Source: Schizochytrium sp. CCTCC M209059 (Eukaryota > Sar > Bigyra > Thraustochytrida > Thraustochytriidae). From it: a stretch of DNA of 55,834 bases. A model generated the notes under the pieces. The model ran no database searches. It saw only the letters and a list, made by a program, of their open reading frames with translations, and was not told the DNA's origin. Location: the NCBI GenBank assembly GCA_000818945.1, contig KN805389.1, positions 469,853 through 525,686 of the forward strand, given 5' to 3'. Every line of letters starts with the position of its first letter. Positions within the stretch are counted from its first letter, which is position 1. A program made the position numbers and the translations under genes. This document shows, piece after piece, positions 1-8,392 of the stretch.

Positions 1-398
1 CGAGCTCTTCTCCCGCGCGAGGACGGCGCGGGGTTGCTGCTTTGGCCCTTCAAGAAGTTCTCCTTTTCACGACGTCTACTCGCTGCTGCTGGCTAGCACT
101 GGTACTACGGCGCCTCTCTCGGAGGCCAGCAGCTCGGCTCGGCACCACGGCACCTTGCGAATGCGAAATGCGCAGCGTGCGAAAGCCGTGCCGCGGTCGT
201 CGCCAATGCCGTCCAAGGACGAGGTCGATGCGTCGCTTGCTTCTGTGCTTGCTCTTACCGTGACTTTTATTGACCCCGCTCGGCCGCTCGCACTTTTCGC
301 CGCGGGACAGCGCAAATGGTCTTGCGAGCGACGCTGGCGTGGGTGACGCTGGCACGGATGACGGCGACGAATACGGTGCTTATCGGCTGACGTCTTAA
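1..398 (+). CDS. Possible 3' end of a truncated gene (uncertain)
   Basis: The left edge holds GC-rich sequence open in more than one forward frame. One frame ends with a natural-looking acidic tail, DDGDEYGAYRLTS, followed by TAA at 396-398. That frame is closed upstream by a TGA near base 260, so a last exon would have to start after it, perhaps at the AG near 340. A second forward frame is open from base 2 to a stop at 346. Neither resembles a family I know. It could be the last exon of a gene beginning outside the window, or non-coding GC-rich DNA. No reading frame on the other strand looks better. Confidence 0.2.
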
Positions 399-459
399 GC
401 GACCTGGGTGTCAGCTTTCGTCCAGCGTGAATGAATGTGTGTGGATCAAAGTTGTGTAG

Positions 460-515
460 GGCCTACGTACGTAGTACGTAGTAGGCTATCCACTATAGGC
501 CTAGTTATTGTAAAT
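460..515. repeat. Palindromic TACGTA / TAGGCCTA cluster
   Basis: A short run of overlapping palindromes made of TACGTACGTAGTACGTAGTA, followed by TATAGGCCTA. It lies between the possible 3' end of the first gene and the nuclease-kinase gene. A related cluster, sharing the string GTAGGCTA and TACGTAGTAC, lies near 8145-8190 between two divergent genes. Function unknown. Confidence 0.4.
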
Positions 516-610
516 TAGAAAAATAATTTCCCAGGCTGGTAGCAGCAACAAAAAGCCAATAGGCTGCGTCTGGGAGAGTTGCTCTGAGCGGGCTGAGCGG
601 GCTGAGCGGT

Positions 611-682
611 ATGGAGCGGGTGGTGCAGGAAGTAGGGAGGGCGCGCGGCACAGCTACGCGTGGAGTCCCCTGCCATGTCTGA
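611..682 (+). other. Upstream ORF overlapping the start of the nuclease-kinase gene
   Basis: An ATG at 611 opens a 23-codon frame ending in TGA at 680-682, which overlaps the main ATG at 675 in another frame. It follows a short tandem repeat of GCGGGCTGA around 578-608. If the transcript starts upstream of 611, scanning ribosomes would meet this ATG first and could miss the main start, which would lower expression. The transcription start is not known, so this is inference. Confidence 0.3.
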
Positions 683-2717
683 GGTCGATGACGAAGCGGG
701 CGATCTTACTGCGGTGCAGGATGACGAGTTCCACCAACTGAGAGCAAACTTCGAGGACGCTGTCACCGAAGAGCGAATCGATTCACTCTTCGAAGCCGAA
801 AATTACGATAGTATTATCGAGATATACGAAGAGATGAAGCGGCTTATCAGTTTCTATGGAGAAGAGTGGATCGATAGGGCTCTGAAAAGAACAATTATTA
901 CGACAGCCCGTGCTGCGCGGGCTGCAGCAGAAAGAGAAGACGAAAGATCCGCAAGATTGCGGGCTGAAGCAGAAAGAGAAGTCGAAAGATCCGCAAGATT
1001 GCGGGCTGAAGAGGGCCAACGGCGGGCTGAAGCTCGCTATGCTGATGCGAATCTTCTTAGTATTTGGTCGGGTTGGTTACAGCACGATCCAAAGACGCGA
1101 TTCACTTCCAATTCCACGCAGACCACGCAAATCCCGCTCATCTACCGCCCAGATTCTGTTAAACGCTGGGAATTTGCGTCTTGTAAGGACTTGACATACT
1201 CGCTGGAAGAATGTCAAGACTTCTTTCTACTTATGGAGAATACGGTGGTGGACAGAGTAGATGTGAGTGACTTGGCTTCTTACTCCAAACGTCAAAGAGA
1301 AGGACATGCGGAACCCCCTGTCCAAGAAGCTTTTAAGTCTTTGGTCGACGCTGTAGCTGAAGCTCTTAATCAAAGCGTGTGTGAATCAACATCTCAGATT
1401 TCGAGCAGAAACCCGGGCACGGTTGATCAAATTACAGGCACGCGCCGGCATCTGGATATCTCCATTCTGCATGGCAACGTTCCTATCTGCATGGTCGAGA
1501 TGAAGACTGAGGCTTCGTTCCGGCCGTCAACACTCGAGGACTTTACAGCACCAAGGAACGTGAATCATGCAACGTTCACTCAATACGACCCGAGGCGGAG
1601 GCAGAACACATCCGTTCCGTACGAAACGGCGGGCGATCCTATTGCCCAGATTTGCTGTCACATGGTCAACAATGCGTGCCGATATGGCATTCTCTCCAAC
1701 TGGGCATTCACGTTCTTTCTCAAGTTGGAATTGAAGACGGATGGAACCATGATCCTTCACCACTCCAATAGGTTTTCTCCATTGACAAAGGAAGGCGAGG
1801 AACGAGAGCTTCCGTGCGCTGCCGGCAACGAGCTACTGGGCGATGTTGTGCGCGCGTCCATACCTGGTAGCGGCGTAGCTTCGCTCGCACAAGCAACCGT
1901 TCTCTTCATTTGGCTCGCAATGCGAGATCTTGTGGACCCACCTGATGAAAGAAGCCGAGAATACGTCAGCAATACTATGAGGACTCGCGGAGAATGGAAG
2001 AAACTTTCCCTGGATATATTTGCGAGCTCTCGATCGATTGGGGTCGACCGGATCGAGCCCGGCACCGGCGCGTCCGCCAAATCCTCATCTAGATCCAATC
2101 AAGTGGAAGAAGCCGTCAAGAATGTTCTCTCATTCAAAATCTCAAATGATTCGGTCGTGCCTGTCCTTTTCAAACATGGTGTCGGGTACAGCGAAACCAC
2201 GATTACCAACCTGGAGACGGGCCATGAGATATCGGGCTGCTTCGCGAAGTCTATCATGGTAGATGACATGGAAATGGCACACCTTGAATCCTATCAAAGC
2301 GCCCTTCATCACTTCGAAAATGAGGTTGACATGTACCAAGGGCCGGCGCGAGCGCTTCAGGGGACAGTCATCCCGACTGTTGTGTACGTCGGACAGTTTG
2401 ACAATGGCACAGGTATGAACGCCGTGCTCGTGACGCGAAATGCAGGTCACGCCCTCAGTTCCGCTGAGGGCAAGCGCATTGTCAAAGCACAAGGCCTCAT
2501 GAAAGTCAAAGAGCGCGTGCACGCTGCAATCGATGCACTTCACAGTGCAGGTATCACTCATGGTGACATGGGTCTCCGCAACGTTACCATTCGAGAAGAT
2601 GGCGGTGTCAGTCTGATTGATCTTGGCAGTGCATCGTGTGATACCAGTGGCGCATACCGCGATTTTGAGCATTTTGACAATGACTTTAATGCCACTTTCT
2701 CGCAGCGGCAGCGTTAA
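675..2717 (+). CDS. PD-(D/E)XK nuclease-like plus protein-kinase-like fusion protein
   Basis: A 680-residue protein with three parts. Residues about 85-125 form a charged coiled coil containing a tandem copy of an ERSARLRAEAERE-type unit. The middle carries a restriction-endonuclease-like signature: Asp261 in RHLDISI, then Glu275-x-Lys277 in VEMKTE. The C-terminus is kinase-like, with HGDMGLRNV (Asp631, Asn636) as catalytic loop and LIDLGS (Asp649) where kinases have DFG; no clear glycine loop is visible and the protein ends about 30 residues after this Asp, so the C-lobe is short. Nuclease plus kinase-like architectures are known among Crinkler/RHS-type effectors and related selfish or conflict proteins of eukaryotes; membership here is inference. 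The start is the ATG at 675; an in-frame GTG at 660 is not a likely eukaryotic start. No introns. It is the only conflict-type gene next to the housekeeping block. Confidence 0.75.
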   Translation: MSEVDDEAGDLTAVQDDEFHQLRANFEDAVTEERIDSLFEAENYDSIIEIYEEMKRLISFYGEEWIDRALKRTIITTARAARAAAEREDERSARLRAEAEREVERSARLRAEEGQRRAEARYADANLLSIWSGWLQHDPKTRFTSNSTQTTQIPLIYRPDSVKRWEFASCKDLTYSLEECQDFFLLMENTVVDRVDVSDLASYSKRQREGHAEPPVQEAFKSLVDAVAEALNQSVCESTSQISSRNPGTVDQITGTRRHLDISILHGNVPICMVEMKTEASFRPSTLEDFTAPRNVNHATFTQYDPRRRQNTSVPYETAGDPIAQICCHMVNNACRYGILSNWAFTFFLKLELKTDGTMILHHSNRFSPLTKEGEERELPCAAGNELLGDVVRASIPGSGVASLAQATVLFIWLAMRDLVDPPDERSREYVSNTMRTRGEWKKLSLDIFASSRSIGVDRIEPGTGASAKSSSRSNQVEEAVKNVLSFKISNDSVVPVLFKHGVGYSETTITNLETGHEISGCFAKSIMVDDMEMAHLESYQSALHHFENEVDMYQGPARALQGTVIPTVVYVGQFDNGTGMNAVLVTRNAGHALSSAEGKRIVKAQGLMKVKERVHAAIDALHSAGITHGDMGLRNVTIREDGGVSLIDLGSASCDTSGAYRDFEHFDNDFNATFSQRQR

Positions 2718-3611
2718 ACTTTGGTGCACGTGAAGACTTAAGCTATTCGTCGCAAGAAACCAGTGTCGAAAGATTGCTAATTGTGAATGAATTTATGGTT
2801 GGATGATTTCATCAAGTTCACCGTTTTGAAACTTGACATATAAAGAAAGAAGCTCTGATACAAACCGAGCATCGTCGTCGATTCTCGATCCTAAAGAATA
2901 GCAATAGCAGAGTGAGCAAGATTACACCAGCTTATCTTCTTTTAGTCTCATATTATTGTCGTTACTTAGGCCTAGTACTACTTCACAAGGTCAAGGTCTC
3001 CGAGATGTCGTTCAGAGTTTAAAACAAAAAGAAAGAGGAGGTGGAATCGACTGGCTTGTAAACGATGGTCTAGGCCTACGTTCAGTCCTGCCAGGATCTC
3101 AACGTCTGCACAATGATCGGCGGCGAGAAAACGAAAATTGTCATCGTGGTGGTAGCCTACCGGTTTTTTGATCTTGAAAAAAGAAAAGAAAAGAGGAATG
3201 AAGACCTACCGTGTTAAATTTTTTCTCGTCAAATGTCATTGCCAATGCCCAAATTCGGGTCAGCGAAGTATCGCTAGGCCCAGATATCCCATCCTCTCCA
3301 CCCTTCACCGTTCCGGCAAAGCAAAAAAAAAAGAAGCTGAAATAACAAGAAGAAGAGAGAGAGAAAGAGGAGGAGAATGAGAAAAAAATGATTTGAACGT
3401 CTAGAATATGGACAACGCAATTTCTTCAACGGATCGACCATGGATAGCAGCTTCATCGGTCATTCGACTGACGGACCTTGCTTGTAGATCGTGGTATTTT
3501 ACGTGCTGACGCACGTGCGCACGTGGCCAAGCGCTGACAAAGGAAGGAAAGGGGTCCACAGATTGTCACGTGACACGTCAACGATCGGCAAAGACTCGGG
3601 GGAGACAGGCC
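2718..3611. other. Intergenic region with AGGCCTA palindromes and E-box cluster
   Basis: No convincing gene. The stretch is poorer in GC than the flanking genes. TAGGCCTA-like palindromes occur near 2968 and 3070, and a variant at 3277. Short purine-rich runs lie at 3170-3200 and 3325-3390. The last 100 bases contain three CACGTG motifs ahead of the TPR gene. Confidence 0.5.
3512..3580. promoter_or_regulatory. Cluster of three CACGTG boxes ahead of the TPR gene
   Basis: CACGTG occurs at 3512-3517, 3520-3525 and 3567-3572, followed by ACGTCA near 3575. CACGTG is the core E-box/G-box bound by bHLH and bZIP factors in many eukaryotes. The cluster lies 40-100 bases upstream of the ATG at 3612, where a promoter or leader would be. 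Binding is inferred. Confidence 0.4.
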
Positions 3612-6600
3612 ATGGTTGCGCGGGAGGCTAGCATGCCTTCAACAGCGCTCACCGTCCACATTCCCGTAGGCGAGACGTACGGGAACGGTCACGCACCTCG
3701 AGATCGCGACAACACCAAGCGACACGGTGAAAGCGAAGAACGAGCGCACGACAATGTTGATTACCCTAGTTTCGAGGAAATTTATGAACAACGCGTGGAG
3801 GTGCTCAAACGCATGGGTTATGTTATCCGCAAAGCGCAGCAGGTTCTTGGAAATGTGCAGCTCCAGAGTCTGCCACCAGCAACTCGCAAGCGCAATGCTG
3901 CTCGTTTTGACAGTATCTGCGCGAGCTACGTAATTCACATGAATTCCCTTAGCATGTATTGCCTCGCGCACAGACGCGTCCAGGAGTGCGGTATACTTCT
4001 CAAAGAGTCCCGCAAGCTCACCAAGCCTGTCTGGGGCAAACGTTCCTCGGATCTGCGCGTTTTAACCCTCAACAGTCTTGCCTGCATGTATCGAGCGAAC
4101 AATGACTGCGATAGTGCTATTCAGGTTCTCAAAGAGGCTCTCAAACTCTCTCGCCACTTGGCTCCAGACAGCGAACACCTTCCCGTCACTCACTTGCTCA
4201 TGTGTGCGACGCTTTCGATCACGCAACGTCATGAAGCTGCTTATAAACAGGCCACACTAGCCGTCTGCCTTGCGCGTCGTGCTGCGCAAGAAGTTAACGA
4301 GCGAGTTCTTGCCAAGACCTGCCCGCGCCGCGCATCGCGCATGCAGCTCCGCAATCTTCGCGTTGTTGCTAGTCTGGGATTTTACAATGCTGCCATCGAG
4401 TCAGATTTTCTCGGCATGCAGGCTGCGAGTCGAGAATACTTACGTAAAGCAGACGGAATCTTGCGACGCAGTATTAGCTGGCATCTCGAGTATGCTGTTT
4501 GCCCGAGCGAGCGGGAACGAGCACTCGGTGCCCATGATTCCTCGACCAACCGCCCTTCGTTCGATGTTCTTGCTATGGAGCCATATTATTGGCGACTCGA
4601 ACAAGACAAGTCTCTCTGGGGCGATGACCTCTTTCAAGCCTGGCACACCATCCGCGTGCCTGGTGGATCGCGTGTTCGATCTCGAAAGGGAAAGGCGCTC
4701 CCACTGGACTCGCCCACGAAGGCCTTGCGTGATGCGCTTCAGCGAAGGACCCCGCTCGGCGCATCGGGGCGCCACTTTGCTGACGAGCAAACTTCCCCTA
4801 TGCTATCGCAAACCTCTCTTGAGTCGACCAATTCTGATCACATTGGCACAGCGTCCCATATTCAGCAGGTCCGAGCTCTTCGTCATCGACCGTTCGACCC
4901 GCGAACAGCACAGCATACCTCGATTACCAACGTCTCGCAGCGTTCGCCGGCTCCTGTTCAGGCTCCTGACGAAATCTTGGTAGAACAGCCGCTGCTCAAC
5001 TCGCTGAGTTGTATGCCGACAAGGCTAGCAGGTGCCACAGCTTCTACATCGCCAAGAGGAATTTCTTCCAGATCTCAAAGTCGACTTTCGCGCTTGAGTA
5101 CACCAAAGCAACAGACACGCTCTGCACTCTTAAGCAGCGTAGATGACAATGGCAAGAAAGAAGTTCAAGCGAATCATACCACGAGCTCTCGATCACGCTC
5201 GAGGGCAAAGAAACAACAGCAACGTCAGCTGGCGCAGCGCCTGGCTGCTCCTCGTAGACCCCAAAGTGCTTCAAGCCCGCAGCACACAAATGGTCGCCAT
5301 CCAGCAAATCATGCAAAACACATGGCTACATTCGAGGTGAGTTCACGGACTCGCAAGAACATGTTGCGACACATGAGAAGACCCCAATCTGCGCAGCCCG
5401 CATTGCAGACGCATTCACCGAAAAAGACCGTCAAGTCAAAGAAGCAGAATGGGCCGATCAAGTCGAAAAACCCAAATAAACCAAAGGAGCTGATCAGGGA
5501 ATCTCTCGTTTCTTCTGCGATCCTAAGTGCGGGAAGCGAGACTGTGCACGACTACCACGAGCAGATCGACGGGAATGACGCTATAGATGATCAAATGCGC
5601 AGCAACGCGAACCGTGGCAGCGACCCTCGCTTTGACGCAGAAAGCCCAATGGGACAGGAAGCTGATCAACTTGCCCTTGCAGAAGCAGACCTTGAAAGAG
5701 CACGGTCCATCGAAGCCAAAATCAAGACATTCGATGAAGAACAGGACTTGCACGAGGCCAAGACACATCCGTGCGACACCGAGAACCAAGTAGAGACGCA
5801 AGGGAATGTCGTCTTTTCGATCGGCAATAAAAGCGAAACGTTGACGCACGGAGATGAGACACAGCAAAATGTTGAAAATTACAAGGTCCAGCCTGAGGCC
5901 AAATTTGATGCGCGCCTGCACGAGGAGTCCAAACTTCAAGCTTCGGAATACGAGGAGTCCAAACTTCAAGCTTGGGGTCAAGAAGATTCGCAGGAGGTAA
6001 AAGCGCAAGAGAAACATCAGGCACTCTTGATTGAAAACAAGGTTGAAGCGCCATCTGCAAGCGTGGATGAAAAAGCTTCTCCTAGAGATATTGAAACTGA
6101 CACGAGCGAGACGCAGGCAAACAAGGACGCGCATACTTTTGTCGTTGACGCCGAAAATCCCCGTCGCATCAATACTCCCGAAAACTTCGCTGAAGCAAAT
6201 ATCGATGTTCAATGCAAATCATTGACCGAAGCCAAAGCAAAGAATCTTCGATCTGTCTCGGAACCAAACGATGCCAAAATTGCGCGAACCACACCTCGAG
6301 GAATGCAGGTCGTACCGACCTCACTTGTTGAGGGAAAAGAAGTAGAGTATAGCTCAAAATTAGAACGAGCAGAGGAAGACGCGCTTTCGCTCATTCACAA
6401 CACGGCAAAGGACCTGGATACTGAAGCACATTCTCTGACAGCCAACATTCCTGATTTTTCTGAGAACCTCAGCATTCAGACCACACAACATGCTGCAATT
6501 CACCAAAAAGTCGAAGAATCAGATTTGGAACAAGTTCAAGCGTCCAGCAATGTCAATACTGTGGCGCAAACGGAGATGACAATAGCGTTGGATACGCTCG

Positions 6601-7373
6601 CCGCACAGAACATCGCACAAGACATATCGTCTGAAGCAAAGGATACGTCGCGACAGCGTGGGTCTTCTCTGACAGAGCAAGCAAGTTTGTGCGCGTCATC
6701 ACGGGCTGCATCTCAGGCACAAGAAGAAAGCGAAGCAGAAGAAGCAGAAGCAGAAGCAGAAGCAGAAGCAAAAGAGCATGAAGGCGAAAATAATGCAGAT
6801 GACCGTACATGCGACTCTGAGCTAATATCTAGCGTAAGTGGCGCTCATCACCCGCCCAACGACGATGAAAAGGACCAAGCGCAGAAGGGAAAAAGCATGG
6901 ACCCAATGACACTATCCTGTGAGGCCAAAGGCGACCTCGAAGATTCTATCCAAGCCCAAGAAGACACAAGCGTGGGTGCTGAGAACGAGCAGAAAGATCA
7001 GGATCAAGATTTGATGGAGTATACAACCATGGAAGACCTGCTGTCCGAGAAGACGTCGAGCTGCAGCACTTTCAGCTCCGCGCCGTCAGCAATGTACATG
7101 TCGCTCGGGGATGCAGAGTTGAGCATGGGTTCAACGTCAAGCTGCAGCACTTTCAGTTCTGCGCCATCGGCGATGTTCCTTTCGTTCGAGGGCACGGGCG
7201 GCTTTCCCGAAAAGAGTATGGAATCCTCATCGAGCTGCAGTACGTTCAGCTCTGCAGGGTCGCTCGCTTTCATGTCTCTTGACGATGATGCTGACTTTCC
7301 CTCAGATCCGTCCGTGTCCTCGTTTTCGAGCTACGAGCCCTCGATTCTCTCGCTCGAACCAGCTCCTCATTGA
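3612..7373 (+). CDS. Large TPR-like protein with disordered acidic tail and C-terminal SSCSTFSSA repeats
   Basis: A 1253-residue single-exon protein that I do not recognise as a named family. Residues about 130-240 contain helical repeats with TPR character, for example a segment ending SAIQVLKEALKLSRH, typical of protein-protein scaffolds. Residues 300-700 are basic and Ser/Arg-rich; residues 700-1140 are acidic, Glu/Ala/Lys-rich and probably disordered, with an internal duplicate of EESKLQA and an (EA)n run at about 1040. The last 110 residues hold three tandem copies of SSCSTFSSAPSAM followed by F/Y-L/M-S-L/F and an acidic tract. The ATG at 3612 has a good context (GCCATGG); a GTG 42 bases upstream in the same frame was not chosen. 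Its 3' end overlaps the convergent HVA22-like gene by 104 bases. Confidence 0.8.
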   Translation: MVAREASMPSTALTVHIPVGETYGNGHAPRDRDNTKRHGESEERAHDNVDYPSFEEIYEQRVEVLKRMGYVIRKAQQVLGNVQLQSLPPATRKRNAARFDSICASYVIHMNSLSMYCLAHRRVQECGILLKESRKLTKPVWGKRSSDLRVLTLNSLACMYRANNDCDSAIQVLKEALKLSRHLAPDSEHLPVTHLLMCATLSITQRHEAAYKQATLAVCLARRAAQEVNERVLAKTCPRRASRMQLRNLRVVASLGFYNAAIESDFLGMQAASREYLRKADGILRRSISWHLEYAVCPSERERALGAHDSSTNRPSFDVLAMEPYYWRLEQDKSLWGDDLFQAWHTIRVPGGSRVRSRKGKALPLDSPTKALRDALQRRTPLGASGRHFADEQTSPMLSQTSLESTNSDHIGTASHIQQVRALRHRPFDPRTAQHTSITNVSQRSPAPVQAPDEILVEQPLLNSLSCMPTRLAGATASTSPRGISSRSQSRLSRLSTPKQQTRSALLSSVDDNGKKEVQANHTTSSRSRSRAKKQQQRQLAQRLAAPRRPQSASSPQHTNGRHPANHAKHMATFEVSSRTRKNMLRHMRRPQSAQPALQTHSPKKTVKSKKQNGPIKSKNPNKPKELIRESLVSSAILSAGSETVHDYHEQIDGNDAIDDQMRSNANRGSDPRFDAESPMGQEADQLALAEADLERARSIEAKIKTFDEEQDLHEAKTHPCDTENQVETQGNVVFSIGNKSETLTHGDETQQNVENYKVQPEAKFDARLHEESKLQASEYEESKLQAWGQEDSQEVKAQEKHQALLIENKVEAPSASVDEKASPRDIETDTSETQANKDAHTFVVDAENPRRINTPENFAEANIDVQCKSLTEAKAKNLRSVSEPNDAKIARTTPRGMQVVPTSLVEGKEVEYSSKLERAEEDALSLIHNTAKDLDTEAHSLTANIPDFSENLSIQTTQHAAIHQKVEESDLEQVQASSNVNTVAQTEMTIALDTLAAQNIAQDISSEAKDTSRQRGSSLTEQASLCASSRAASQAQEESEAEEAEAEAEAEAKEHEGENNADDRTCDSELISSVSGAHHPPNDDEKDQAQKGKSMDPMTLSCEAKGDLEDSIQAQEDTSVGAENEQKDQDQDLMEYTTMEDLLSEKTSSCSTFSSAPSAMYMSLGDAELSMGSTSSCSTFSSAPSAMFLSFEGTGGFPEKSMESSSSCSTFSSAGSLAFMSLDDDADFPSDPSVSSFSSYEPSILSLEPAPH

Positions 7374-8064
7374 GTACGACTCGCCACCATTCAAGATCAG
7401 CGTCGGTCATGTGGGCAAGTTTGGCAATCCACGTTTCTTCTTGCACATTAGAAAGCGCTTGGAGTGCGTAATTAGCTACCGCGAACCTTGCACGTAGCCA
7501 GGCGCGGTCCATTGCCTCGAAGAAGGGAACAAGATTGTCCTGGTAGAAGACATCGACGAGCGAAGAAGCCTGTGCCCATGAAAAATAAATACATATGGTG
7601 CTTTTTAGCAGCGAGTATCCCGGTAAAAGCCGCAAGACGGGCTCACCCGCAGCCTCATACATGCGCAGACACGCAATGACACACCAAAGCTTGAGGGCGG
7701 CGCGTTTGGCGCGTAGGTCCGTCACTTGTTTCCGCTCGAGGTCGTCTCGGTCTTCTTGCTCGAGGCTTGCCAAGAGGGCCATGCCTTCGTAAGAGTTTGC
7801 CCTTCCCTCCTCGCTGACGAGCTCGCTGACGAAGAACCCTTGCGCAAGGACTTCCCCCTCGCTGCCTAAAAGAGGGGGTCGTACCTGCCGCGTCCCACTC
7901 GGTCCCCTCACGTCAAGAGAAGCGTCGTCGTCGTTGTCGGCTGTCCCGTCCTCGAGTCCAGCGAACGCAGCGCCGGTGGCGTCTGCTGAGCGCCGACGCG
8001 GCTCGCGAAGGAGCTTCCACGACGCCCAGCTGGTGCTCACCTGGAGCAGCAGAAGCGCACTCAT
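7270..8064 (-). CDS. TB2/DP1/HVA22 (REEP)-like membrane-shaping protein
   Basis: A 264-residue protein. Residues about 125-190 match the TB2/DP1/HVA22 pattern: a hydrophobic segment KLWCVIACLRMYEAAGEPVL, then LLPGYSLLKSTICIYF, then a VFYQDNLVPFFE ending like the family's LYxxxLxPFL. Members form hairpins in the ER membrane and help shape tubules or traffic cargo. The N-terminus is hydrophobic (SALLLLQVSTSWASW) and is followed by an acidic linker. The C-terminal tail is Arg-rich. The start is the ATG at 8062-8064. Its 3' end overlaps the TPR gene, and it shares a 328-base divergent leader with the NAP1-like gene. The family match rests on pattern only and the subfamily is not assigned. Confidence 0.6.
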   Translation of the reverse strand: MSALLLLQVSTSWASWKLLREPRRRSADATGAAFAGLEDGTADNDDDASLDVRGPSGTRQVRPPLLGSEGEVLAQGFFVSELVSEEGRANSYEGMALLASLEQEDRDDLERKQVTDLRAKRAALKLWCVIACLRMYEAAGEPVLRLLPGYSLLKSTICIYFSWAQASSLVDVFYQDNLVPFFEAMDRAWLRARFAVANYALQALSNVQEETWIAKLAHMTDADLEWWRVVLNEELVRARESRARSSKTRTRTDLRESQHHRQET

Positions 8065-8392
8065 GGCGACGGCCGGCCGGCCGACCGTCTCGTTTTGGTT
8101 TTGTAGAGTTTGCTTCTGCGACGGGCTTCTTTGTGTCAAAGAAACTACGAGTAGGCTAGTAGTTACGTAGTACTTACGTACTACCTACGCTTGTATACTC
8201 GATGCAAGGCATATCTTGGCAGAGACCGTTCTGCCAGCAGCAGCGGCGGCACCCGCGAAGGCGAGCGAGCGAGGCGGCGCTGCACGCGACAAACGACGGG
8301 CGGTCGAGGCGCCAAGACTCGAGCGAACGAGAACGAAAGGCGGTCGCGCGCGAGGCGCAGGCGCTCGTGAAAGATAGAGAAAAGAGGGGTTC
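8065..8392. promoter_or_regulatory. Divergent leader between HVA22-like and NAP1-like genes
   Basis: A 328-base divergent interval. It contains a palindrome-rich cluster at about 8145-8190 (AGTAGGCTAGTAG, TACGTAGTACTTACGTACTA) resembling the one at 460-515. The remainder is GC-rich 5' leader. It probably holds a bidirectional promoter; no core element could be assigned. Confidence 0.45.

Noticed and set aside
5523..6212. 229-codon minus-strand frame inside the TPR gene
   Set aside because: It is antisense to the biased Glu/Ala/Lys codons of the disordered region and shows no coding features of its own.
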